A stretch of DNA of 64,000 nt, taken from positions 1-64,000 of the forward strand of contig JANYCU010000052.1 in the NCBI GenBank assembly GCA_025360125.1, written 5' to 3'. Numbering within the stretch: the stretch's first letter is position 1; the number at the start of each line of letters is the position of its first letter. Below the pieces are notes generated by a model. The model did no database searches. It worked only from the letters and a program-made list of their open reading frames with translations, and was not told the origin of the DNA. Shown one piece after another: positions 23,950-32,000 of the stretch. The position numbers and the translations under genes are program-made. Origin of the DNA: Armatimonadota bacterium (GTDB lineage: Bacteria > Armatimonadota > Fimbriimonadia > Fimbriimonadales > Fimbriimonadaceae).

Positions 23950-24705
23950 TCATTGCTTGGAATTTTGACGAATAAACTCAAGAAAGGCATCATCGGCAAC
24001 GGGTACCCCATCCTCATTGAGGAGGACAGTGCTTTTCATTATCATCTTCTTAGTCCCAACAAACATGTCATAGCTGCCGAGACAACCCTTGAATTCGACA
24101 TGAGGTGTGGAAACCGTGAATTCACTATTGTCCGAATTTAAAGTAAACCGGGCCCCCAGCTTTGGAGCGTCAAACACGGCATATGTGTTGGGAACCTTCA
24201 ATTCAGTGAGAAGTTGATATTGAATGAGGGCATTGGCTCGGCATGCTACTTCTTTGATAATTCCAGCTTTCAATTGTCGTGGTGGGGTACCTCCAGTAGT
24301 TTGGTAGACGGCCAGAATATGGATCTTGACACGACCGTCAACCACAGCAATACTCTCATCAGAAGAGCTCCTAGAATGGGTTGTACCTAACATAAACCCT
24401 GATTCAAACGGAATATCGTCCCAGCCAGCTTGATGTCGTGGGCTGAATACGTATTCTGGGTTATAAACTTCGACCGAAAATTGGTATTGAGTTTTCTGTT
24501 CATTCGTAAAATTGGCCCAGTACCTGGATCGCTCATCTGGTTGACTTCTTAACTGTTGTTCGCAGCCCTTCAGCAGGCGGATGTTCTTGGTTAAGATTGA
24601 GGTCCAGTCCGATTCATATTTGATATTCGAATTTGATGACGACGAAAGACCTGTCATCAAAACCATGGCAGCACCGATATTCACTGATTTCCCTTGGAAT
24701 TTCAT
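23950..24705 (-). CDS. Hypothetical protein, 251 residues
   Basis: Family not recognised. The N-terminus (FQGKSVNIGAAMVLMTGLSSSS) is weakly hydrophobic and may be a signal peptide. The body is predicted mixed, with Cys in ILLKGCEQQL-like, VACRAN and FKGCLGSYDMFVG contexts and a C-terminal KSTVLLNEDGVPVADDAFLEFI. It is transcribed towards the aspartyl protease fragment and is AT-richer than the two-component genes nearby. Confidence 0.5.
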   Translation of the reverse strand: MKFQGKSVNIGAAMVLMTGLSSSSNSNIKYESDWTSILTKNIRLLKGCEQQLRSQPDERSRYWANFTNEQKTQYQFSVEVYNPEYVFSPRHQAGWDDIPFESGFMLGTTHSRSSSDESIAVVDGRVKIHILAVYQTTGGTPPRQLKAGIIKEVACRANALIQYQLLTELKVPNTYAVFDAPKLGARFTLNSDNSEFTVSTPHVEFKGCLGSYDMFVGTKKMIMKSTVLLNEDGVPVADDAFLEFIRQNSKQ

Positions 24706-24863
24706 GGCTAACTCTTAAACGTTTTAGAATGGTGCTTTGGTGTCGTCGAAGTTACAGTTGGGTCAATCGAGGCTAGTCCCTAAGGATATTATTGGGATCA
24801 AGAACAATGTCCATGCTTGCGTGGCCGCTAATTCACCAGGACTCGGGTGAAAAAATACAAACT

Positions 24864-24885
24864 AAAAAGGCTCCTTGCGGAGCCT
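24864..24885 (-). terminator. Terminator of tRNA-Ala
   Basis: On the minus strand AGGCTCC-GCAA-GGAGCCT is a perfect 7-bp stem with a stable GCAA tetraloop, followed by TTTT. It lies 8 nt after the encoded CCA of the tRNA. Confidence 0.85.
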
Positions 24886-24893
24886 GAAAAATT

Positions 24894-24969
24894 TGGTGGA
24901 GGCTAGGGGACTCGAACCCCTGACCCTCTGCTTGCAAAGCAGATGCTCTCCCAACTGAGCTAAGCCCCC
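24894..24969 (-). tRNA. tRNA-Ala(TGC)
   Basis: A 76-nt cloverleaf. The acceptor stem GGGGGCT pairs with AGCCTCC, the D-arm region is TTAGCTCAGTTGGGAGAGC, and the anticodon arm CTGCT-TTGCAAA-GCAG gives anticodon TGC. The T arm contains GGTTCGAGTCCC, and CCA is encoded. The typical bacterial tRNA-Ala form leaves little doubt. Confidence 0.96.
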
Positions 24970-25044
24970 AAACTTTCGAAATAGAAGTTTACCTCAGAAA
25001 TTCTCGGCTTGCTTGGGCCTCTTCGCGAGTCTAACTAAATGAAA

Positions 25045-25067
25045 TTCAAATAAATCAGCCGTATACT
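25045..25067 (+). promoter_or_regulatory. Shared promoter element before the response regulator
   Basis: TTCAAATAAATCA followed by GCCGTATACT. It matches 27384-27406, before the Gly-rich secreted protein, at 19 of 23 positions. TATACT is a good -10, 10 nt before the TTG start, so the leader would be only a few nucleotides. The conserved upstream half may be an operator or activator site. Confidence 0.65.
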
Positions 25068-25077
25068 CTGAGTCACC

Positions 25078-25749
25078 TTGCGCGTATTGTTGGTCGAAGA
25101 TGATGAAGTGATTTCCGAGCGTTTGAAGCGAGCGCTTGAGAAAGAAGGCTATACGGCTGATATCGCCCATGACGGTCAAGCTGGCCTCGAAATGGCGCGA
25201 CTGGGCGAATACTCGGTGATCATCTTGGATGTGATGATGCCAAGGCGGGACGGATGGTCGGTTTGCCAAGCCTTGCGAGATTCTCGTAATGTCACCCCGA
25301 TTTTGATGTTGACCGCGAAAGACTCGATTGAAGACCGGGTGAAAGGGCTGGACCTTGGCGCCGATGACTATTTGGTTAAGCCGTTTTCGCTGAAGGAGTT
25401 TTTGGCCAGGATTCGGGCGTTGACTCGACGAAACAAGATTGAAAAGTCTTCGATCATTCACTTAGGGGATTTGGATATTGACGCAGGGGCAAAAACTGTC
25501 ACCAAGGGTGGTGAGCCGCTCAAGCTGACCAAGCGTGAGTTCACGTTGCTGGAAGCGCTGGCTAGGAATCGGCGAAGAATTCTCTCTCGCGACTACATCA
25601 TTGAACAAATTTGGAACGATGAGGACAGCGTTTCGAATACGGTTAATTTTCATGTCACATCGCTGCGGAAGAAGGTTGATGTTGGTCGGGAAAAGAGTCT
25701 GATCGAAACCGTTCACGGGTTTGGTTATCGAATTACGGAGGATATTTAG
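25078..25749 (+). CDS. OmpR-family response regulator
   Basis: A 223-residue regulator. The receiver domain (1-120) has the acidic pair Glu-Asp-Asp near 8-10, phospho-acceptor Asp in VIILDVMMPRRDGWS near 51-58, Thr in LMLTAKDS and Lys in YLVKPFS. The C-terminal winged helix (about 128-223) has TKREFTLLEALARNRRRILSRDYI and NTVNFHVTSLRKKVD. It binds DNA on phosphorylation by the kinase encoded next, whose GTG overlaps its stop. The TTG start follows the shared promoter element, so autoregulation is likely. Confidence 0.93.
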   Translation: MRVLLVEDDEVISERLKRALEKEGYTADIAHDGQAGLEMARLGEYSVIILDVMMPRRDGWSVCQALRDSRNVTPILMLTAKDSIEDRVKGLDLGADDYLVKPFSLKEFLARIRALTRRNKIEKSSIIHLGDLDIDAGAKTVTKGGEPLKLTKREFTLLEALARNRRRILSRDYIIEQIWNDEDSVSNTVNFHVTSLRKKVDVGREKSLIETVHGFGYRITEDI

Positions 25750-27344
25750 TGTCGCTGAAGCTTCGGCTCGCCCTGTTTAATACGATATTCGTTTTGCTGG
25801 CTCTATGTTTGGGGCTCTTTGCGTTGGTATCGCAGACACGTCGGGTTTTCTTGGATTCATTGGACCATGACTTGGTTTTCCGTGCGCAGATGTTTGCTCG
25901 AAATCCGGGCATAAGGGGCGGCCCAGGCGGCGGCGCGGGAGGTCAGGGTGGCCAAGGCGGTGGTCCAGGTGGCCAATTCGGGCAAGGCGGAGGAGGCGGA
26001 AACGGTGGACAACCTGGTCAGCCAGGTCAAGGTGGAGCTGGCGGAGGTCCGGGTGGCGGCCAAGATGGTCAGCCAGGTGGGAATCCAAACGATGCCCCGC
26101 AACAGGGCAATGGTCCGCAAAATGGTAATGGACCGAATGGTCAACCGGGATTTGAGGCCCCAATTAACAATGATATTGGGCGTCCGATTCGGTACAAGGC
26201 GGACGGAAAGCCTTTTAATAATCGTGAGACGCGAGTGCTTGACCCACTTGGCCTTTCGCTTCATGAGAATCGGCATCCGGTGATTTCAACTGTTCCGGTC
26301 GAAGGGATTCCAACCCGGGTAATTACGATGTCGATTCCAGACCCGACCGGTGGGTTCAACTATGTACAGTTTGGGCACGACCTTGCCGATTTTGAGCGGC
26401 TGAAGCAGACTCAAATGACGACGATACTGTTGCTGCTTCCATTCTCGGTGATCATCGCTGCATTAGTTGGTTGGTTTTTGGCGGGTAAGGCGGTTAAGCC
26501 GATTAATGACGTTGCGGTAGCTTCGGAAAAGATTTCGGGCAGCGATATGTCGACGCGGTTGGAAGTCAAGGGCGATGACGAAATCAGTCGACTGAGTTCT
26601 GCGTTTAATGGCATGGTTGATCGACTTCAACTCTCATTCAATGAGCGTCAGAAACTGCTGGACGAACTGCGGGTTGCGCTGGAGAAACAGAGACAGTTTG
26701 TTGGGGATGCATCACACGAGTTGCGGACGCCGCTGGCACGAATTCGGATTACAACGAGCAGCGTTTTGGAGCAGAAATCGAGTCCGGCAGAGATGAAAGA
26801 GGCCCTGGAAATTGCGGATCGTGAGACCGTCCACATGTCGAACCTGGTGGATCAACTGCTGACTTTGGCACGACTAGATTCTGGTCACACACCATCACTG
26901 GAACCGCTGAAGTTGTCGGAAATTGCGAGCGAGGCTTTGAGCAAGTTTCCGACTTCAACGACAAATCCAATTTCGTTGGAAGTCGCCGCGGATGTTCGCA
27001 TTCATGGAGATCGCGAAGGATTGATTCGGGCGGTGGTTAACTTGCTCGAAAATGCAAAACGGTATTCACCCGAGAAGCCGATCTTGGTTTCCGTTCGATC
27101 CGGTGAGGGGCAAAGCATTTTGAGCGTCAAGGACAATGGTATTGGAATTGAGCCGCAATTTATTGGTCGATTGACGGAGCGTTTCTTCCGTGTCGACGAC
27201 GCCCGCAATCGAAAGATGGGCGGGACGGGGCTGGGCTTGGCGATCGTGAAGTCGATCGTTGAATCGAGCGGAGGAAGGCTCATGATCCAAAGTGAGCCAG
27301 GCAAAGGAACCGAAGTTCAACTAATCTTTCCGGCAATTTCGTAA
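25749..27344 (+). CDS. HAMP sensor histidine kinase with Gly-rich extracytoplasmic loop
   Basis: A 531-residue kinase. TM1 is at about 7-29. The periplasmic part includes about 80 residues of GGQGG/GPGG/GQPG low complexity (about 57-137) and a small folded region. TM2 is near 224-245 (ILLLLPFSVIIAALVGWFLAG), HAMP follows, and HisKA has His323 in GDASHELRTPLARIR. The ATPase has N box NLLENAKRYSP, DNGIGI and GGTGLGLAI. It should autophosphorylate and pass phosphate to the upstream-encoded regulator. Its loop uses the same GGQGG repeats as the secreted protein encoded next, which suggests they sense or bind each other or a common surface (inference). Confidence 0.92.
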   Translation: MSLKLRLALFNTIFVLLALCLGLFALVSQTRRVFLDSLDHDLVFRAQMFARNPGIRGGPGGGAGGQGGQGGGPGGQFGQGGGGGNGGQPGQPGQGGAGGGPGGGQDGQPGGNPNDAPQQGNGPQNGNGPNGQPGFEAPINNDIGRPIRYKADGKPFNNRETRVLDPLGLSLHENRHPVISTVPVEGIPTRVITMSIPDPTGGFNYVQFGHDLADFERLKQTQMTTILLLLPFSVIIAALVGWFLAGKAVKPINDVAVASEKISGSDMSTRLEVKGDDEISRLSSAFNGMVDRLQLSFNERQKLLDELRVALEKQRQFVGDASHELRTPLARIRITTSSVLEQKSSPAEMKEALEIADRETVHMSNLVDQLLTLARLDSGHTPSLEPLKLSEIASEALSKFPTSTTNPISLEVAADVRIHGDREGLIRAVVNLLENAKRYSPEKPILVSVRSGEGQSILSVKDNGIGIEPQFIGRLTERFFRVDDARNRKMGGTGLGLAIVKSIVESSGGRLMIQSEPGKGTEVQLIFPAIS

Positions 27345-27368
27345 AATGACCAGAAGTTCGTAAAATGA
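27338..27368 (+). promoter_or_regulatory. Tandem direct repeat, candidate regulator operator
   Basis: TTCGTAAAATGA occurs at 27338-27349 and again at 27357-27368, 19 bp apart centre to centre (about two helix turns), spanning the kinase stop codon. OmpR-family regulators bind direct repeats, and the known CpxR box uses GTAAA half-sites, though with shorter spacing. It lies about 30 bp upstream of the TATAGT -10 of the secreted protein gene. Confidence 0.6.
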
Positions 27369-27383
27369 ACTGAGCAAACAATT

Positions 27384-27406
27384 TTCAAATAAGTCAATCG
27401 TATAGT
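27384..27406 (+). promoter_or_regulatory. Shared promoter element before the Gly-rich secreted protein
   Basis: TTCAAATAAGTCA followed by ATCGTATAGT, 19 of 23 identical to 25045-25067. TATAGT is the -10, giving a leader of about 35 nt. A short hairpin GCGAT-AGAC-ATCGC follows at about 27418-27431 in that leader. Confidence 0.65.
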
Positions 27407-27446
27407 TACCAATGTAAGCGATAGACATCGCTCTAGGAAATTAAAA

Positions 27447-28496
27447 ATGAAAAACCAAAAAGGATTCCGACTAACTTGGATCGCAGTGATCGCAGTTGTG
27501 TTGTCGGCTAGTACAGTAATCGCCCAGGGCGGACAGGGCGGCAACGCCGGTTATCCTGGTCAGGGTGGTCAAGGCGGATTTGGCGGTGGCCAAGGCGGCC
27601 CTGGCGGTCCTGGTGGCGGTCAGCGAATGGGCCCACCTCATGGTCCAATGCTTTTGTTGAACCCCCAAGTTGTTAAAGAATTGAAAGAATCGGACGAACA
27701 AGTTAAGGCGATTCAAGCCTTGCTGCAAAAGAGCGGCATGGGTGGACGCGGAGGTCAAGGCGGCGGACAAGGTGGACCCGGTGGCGGCGGAGGCCAAGGC
27801 GGCTTTGGTGGTGGTCAGGGCGGACCTGGCGGCGGTGGCGGTCAAGGTGGCGGACCCGGTGGCCAAGGCGGTAGGGGTGGACAAGGAGGCGGACCCGGTG
27901 GTGGGCAAGGTGGTCAAGGCGGACCTGGTGGACCAGGCGGACCTGGCATGAATCCAGAAGCAATGAAGAAGCTTGATGACGGCATCAAGAAGATTCTCAA
28001 TGCCGGCCAATTCAAACGATATCACCAGATCGACCTTCAAGTTGATGGACCTCGTGCCTTCAATCGTCCAGAGATCGTCGAAGCTCTGAACCTTAGCGAA
28101 GATCAGCACGACAAGATTGACCAAATCCTCCAGAGTGGCCGACCTCCTCAGGGCGGTCAAGGTGGACCTGGACAGGGCGGACCTGGTGGACAAGGCGGTT
28201 TTGGCGGAGGCCAAGGCGGACCTCCACAAGGTGGACAAGGCGGTCGCGGTCAAGGCGGACCTCCTCAGGGCGGACCTGGCGGAGACATGGGCAAGTTTGC
28301 CGATGAACTCATGAAGAAGGTTCTAGCTGTGTTGAACGACGGGCAACGAGGCAAATACCGAGAAATGACGGGCTCACCGTTCAAGCTTGATCGACCACAA
28401 GGTGGACCAGGCGGATTTGGCGGCGGTCAGGGTGGCCCTGGCGGACCTCCTCCGGGTGGTCAAGGCGGCGGCGGCTTTGGCGGCGGCGACAACTAA
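27447..28496 (+). CDS. Gly-rich secreted protein with Spy/CpxP-like helical segments
   Basis: A 349-residue protein with a signal peptide (about 1-27, ending STVIA). About half is GGQGG/GGPGG repeat. Three helical islands stand out: NPQVVKELKESDEQVKAIQALL (about 70-92), PEIVEALNLSEDQHDKIDQIL (about 207-227) and LAVLNDGQRGKYREMTGSPF (about 297-316). L-x-x-x-Q-based helices of this kind recall the LTxxQ repeats of Spy and CpxP, periplasmic chaperones or adaptors of envelope stress. The match is motif-level only. The gene follows the two-component pair, shares its promoter element, and ends in a strong terminator. Confidence 0.7.
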   Translation: MKNQKGFRLTWIAVIAVVLSASTVIAQGGQGGNAGYPGQGGQGGFGGGQGGPGGPGGGQRMGPPHGPMLLLNPQVVKELKESDEQVKAIQALLQKSGMGGRGGQGGGQGGPGGGGGQGGFGGGQGGPGGGGGQGGGPGGQGGRGGQGGGPGGGQGGQGGPGGPGGPGMNPEAMKKLDDGIKKILNAGQFKRYHQIDLQVDGPRAFNRPEIVEALNLSEDQHDKIDQILQSGRPPQGGQGGPGQGGPGGQGGFGGGQGGPPQGGQGGRGQGGPPQGGPGGDMGKFADELMKKVLAVLNDGQRGKYREMTGSPFKLDRPQGGPGGFGGGQGGPGGPPPGGQGGGGFGGGDN

Positions 28497-28526
28497 GCAG
28501 TAGTTGTTTTGAGTTGAACCTTGAAG

Positions 28527-28552
28527 ACGGGGACCAATAAGTCCCCGTTTTT
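28527..28552 (+). terminator. Terminator after the Gly-rich secreted protein
   Basis: A perfect 8-bp stem ACGGGGAC / GTCCCCGT with loop CAATAA, followed by TTTT. It closes the two-component and secreted-protein unit. Confidence 0.88.
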
Positions 28553-28594
28553 GATTTAGCTGCTCGCCTTCAACTGTTGGTTTTCAGCAAGGAT

Positions 28595-29095
28595 CTACAT
28601 TGCTTTCTTAAAAGACACATTCGAGATCGATTCTCGACTTCCAAATTCGTCTTCGTATTGTGTGTCTCTGTGAACCACCAGATTTTTGTTGTCCCACTGC
28701 ACCCATACCGTGAATTGGGTTTTGTATGATCCAACATTCAAAGCGGGAAAAATATAACGGACCGCATCAGTAGCACCATATCTGTTTTTGTCCATGAATA
28801 CACATATCTCAGGATTGAATTCCCTTGTCTCTCTCAAGAGATCGTTTTTGGGTAGCATCTTGTGATTAGCTCCGTAGGCATGCACCAACTCACCGATCTT
28901 CTTCTCCAGTACCTTAGTACGGTTCTTTGCCTTGTCAATATTGTATTCCTTTTGATCGACAATTTTTTCGAGTCTGTGTAAGCGATTTCGCATCGCCTCC
29001 AGTGCCTCTTTATCCTGATGTCGTGTTGTTGCTTGCGTAGCAAGTAATGCAACTAACGCAAGAAGGCCTAAAATATTTTTAGCGAGGTGTTTCAT
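28595..29095 (-). CDS. Membrane-anchored coiled-coil protein coupled to the RHS gene
   Basis: A 166-residue protein starting at an ATG that overlaps the RHS stop (ATGA); an earlier in-frame ATG at 29110 would add five residues. One N-terminal membrane helix (ILGLLALVALLATQA) is followed by a coiled coil of about 50 residues (EALEAMRNRLHRLEKIVDQKEYNID) and a C-terminal domain of about 80 residues with ICVFMDKNRYGATDAVRYIFPALN. Family not recognised. Its place directly after an RHS toxin-like gene would fit an immunity or accessory protein, but that is only context. Confidence 0.6.
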   Translation of the reverse strand: MKHLAKNILGLLALVALLATQATTRHQDKEALEAMRNRLHRLEKIVDQKEYNIDKAKNRTKVLEKKIGELVHAYGANHKMLPKNDLLRETREFNPEICVFMDKNRYGATDAVRYIFPALNVGSYKTQFTVWVQWDNKNLVVHRDTQYEDEFGSRESISNVSFKKAM

Positions 29096-32000
29096 CTGCC
29101 TGGCATCCAAGTGACGTACTTTCCATTATGTGACACACCAGGTCTATATGGTGAAATCATTTTCGCGAAGTCGGTTTTGTTATTTGCACCGTAGGCCTTT
29201 ATCCTCCATTTACTTGCGATGACGGAGCAAAATCCTTTGTCCACCCCTTGCGAGCATCCGGCCGAGAAAAAGTAAGCATTTTTATCAAGGCTGGGTGGCT
29301 TCTGGAGCTGACTTGCGGTCATGTTGTCCGAACCAAAAAATTCACCATTCGCATCGGGAGGATTGCTAGCATAATTCAAGAGCCATGCATCTGCCGCACT
29401 GTGTCCAAAATACGCGATAGCCTTTACTGAAGTGGCGGTTGTTCGACCTAGAATCGGATTTATGTCCTTAGCATTACTTATTTGAACTACATCACCAACC
29501 GTGCCCAAGTCAGCCAAAACTGCTTTTAAGTTAGGTTTTTTGCCGTGATTCCTTTTTGGATTAGCGTAAGGGCCCGAGTAAAGCAAAATATGAATTTTCT
29601 CACCGGGATGCTCCGACATCAATTTCTTGGCAAAGTAATAAGCGGCTTTTGTGAAGTTAGCTGGTGAATTATCATGTTCTTTGTCCAGGATAGAAATTCC
29701 ACTTATGATGATGTATGAATCGAGACCACTTGGATCGGCCTGCATCACGGGGTTGCCGTTACAATAGGTAAATGTATTGGTTCCACCCTCAAGTCCGATC
29801 GGATCGCGACTCAACCATCTACCTGAGTTTGGATCGTAGAATCGGTGAGTACAGTAGTAGGCGCCAGTATGGGCATCGGCGATGTAGCCGAATTGACCTT
29901 TGTACTGCAGCGGCTGATTAAGGATAGCACGCGAAGCGTCGTCAAAGGTCATGTTTGGATGCTTGGCCACGGGCTTGCCGTAGGCGTCGTAAAGCATCCA
30001 AGGAGAACTTGATAGCGAGCCTCCCTTGTTCGAAGCAACGCAGTTACCTTGAGGATCATACGTCAGGTCCGCTACATTGCCATCAACATCAAACTCGGAG
30101 ACTGGGCCAGTTGGACCAATCAAGTAGAAAACCGTATCTTTCTGAGAGAAATCGTTCCCAACTGTGGTCGAACTTCCAAAAGGGGTCCCCAAAGACTGTC
30201 TCATCACCAAATCGCTCCCACTGTATGTGTAGCTGTCAGTGTAAAACGTCGGTCCAGATGATTGAAATTGATAACCGTAAACGCGACTTGAAACTCTTCG
30301 ACCTTGATCGTCGTAGGCCATTTGCTGAGTAACGTTACTATTGAATGAGTTGGTTATGGCACTTGGTCCGGCTACACGCGTCAGTTGCCCGGCCGGGTCC
30401 CACCCTAAGGAAGCACTAAGCGTCCAAGGAGTACCGTCGAAGCCCGTATTTTTCCACGATTCACAGTCTCCGAACGAATTGAATGAATAACCGAGAGACG
30501 TGAGCAAATCGGATGCTGTATCGACGGTTAAACCGCTGGATCTAAGGGTGGTTAAGTTATCGGCATTATCATATCCGTGGGTATACGAAACCCCCGTTCC
30601 CCCAACAATGTTACCCGTCCAGGATTCCGAAGTAAGGCGTCCGGCATCATCGTATCCGAAGGCCGCCGCACCAGTCTTATAGACGGTCGGGTTACCAGAT
30701 GTCGTGGCAAGGGCGATCAACATTCCCGTGCGATTGTTTTGCTTATCGTAAGTGATACTGGTGAACTGAGACAGAACAGCACGTTGCGTCACACCTCCTC
30801 CATTTGGCAGTTCGACATCTATTTTGTAAAGTTGAGGTGCGTTGCCATCGGATCTCAGATTATATATGGCGGAAATTCGACTTTCTGAATCGTAGACATA
30901 CTTCGTCACTCCGAAAGTAGTCCAAACATAAGTCACCCGGTCTGAGTTGTCGTACATGTAGGTGGCGCTGGCGAGACTCTGCAGCACAATATCCCCAGCA
31001 CTGTTATTTACCCTCTCGGCCAAGATCAAAGATATTCGCTGTTTTGAATCGTAGTTGTACGAGTACCGCACATAGTTACCAAGCCCGTCACGAACTGTCA
31101 TCGTTTTGAGCAATCCGCTCGCGTAATATGTGTATGTGATGTTATTATCGGTCAAGACATGGTCTTCATCGTCGTAAGTATAGGTGTGCATGACCGAATA
31201 CGGTGCCGTGGTCCCGACATTTGCACCGGTTCCGGTGCCAACGGATGTGGCGGTCCAGATTCGACCAAAAGCATCATAGGTATAGCTCGTATTGAAATTC
31301 GCCGCAAACGTGCTGGTGTTCGAGGCCAAAGAGCTATCAAGCATATCTGGATCGTCGGCCCGATAGTTGGAAGTTCCGATATCCGCAATAGTTGGCAGTG
31401 TCTGCTTGGTTGAGATGGCATTGCCCATCGCGTTGAATGTCGTTTTAATGCCAACCGCATTGCTCCCGTTGCCAATCCTATAGTCCACCGTCCGCAGGTT
31501 GGTGTCAGGGGTGAACAAATGCATAGGTTGCGAATTGCCGTTTTTGACCGAACTTAGACCAAGAGCCGGATTGGGAGATTGAGTCTCCGTAACATTCAAA
31601 CTGTTTTTTGATGTCGCCAAGATCGATTCGGGATTGTAGGTATTTGTAAAGAGCGTTGTATTGCCTTGGGGAGTATTCAGTGTTGACGAACTCGCGGCTC
31701 TTCCGTTGACTCCATAAGCGATGTCGATTGATTTACTGCCGGGCAGGTAGGTCTTCTTTACTTGCCCGTATTCGTTGTAGTCGGCTGAAACCGAGATCCC
31801 GAGCGGATCAGTAACTGAGCCTAACCTCAGATTGGAGTCATACGCGAAAGTTGTCGCCCTTCCGTTTGCATCGGTGACTACAGTGGGCCTGCCAATCAGC
31901 TGCGATGAGTTACCGGGCACGAAATAGCCATATGAGTACGTTTCGATACCAGATACGGTTAGAAGATTGCCGTTGCCCCCATAGGTGTATTTCAGGGTGC

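Noticed and set aside
27471-28253. Long minus-strand open frame opposite the Gly-rich protein gene
   Set aside because: It is the reverse complement of GGT/GGA/CAA repeats, gives a low-complexity Ser/Ala/Thr product and lacks start signals. The plus-strand gene has a signal peptide, promoter and terminator.
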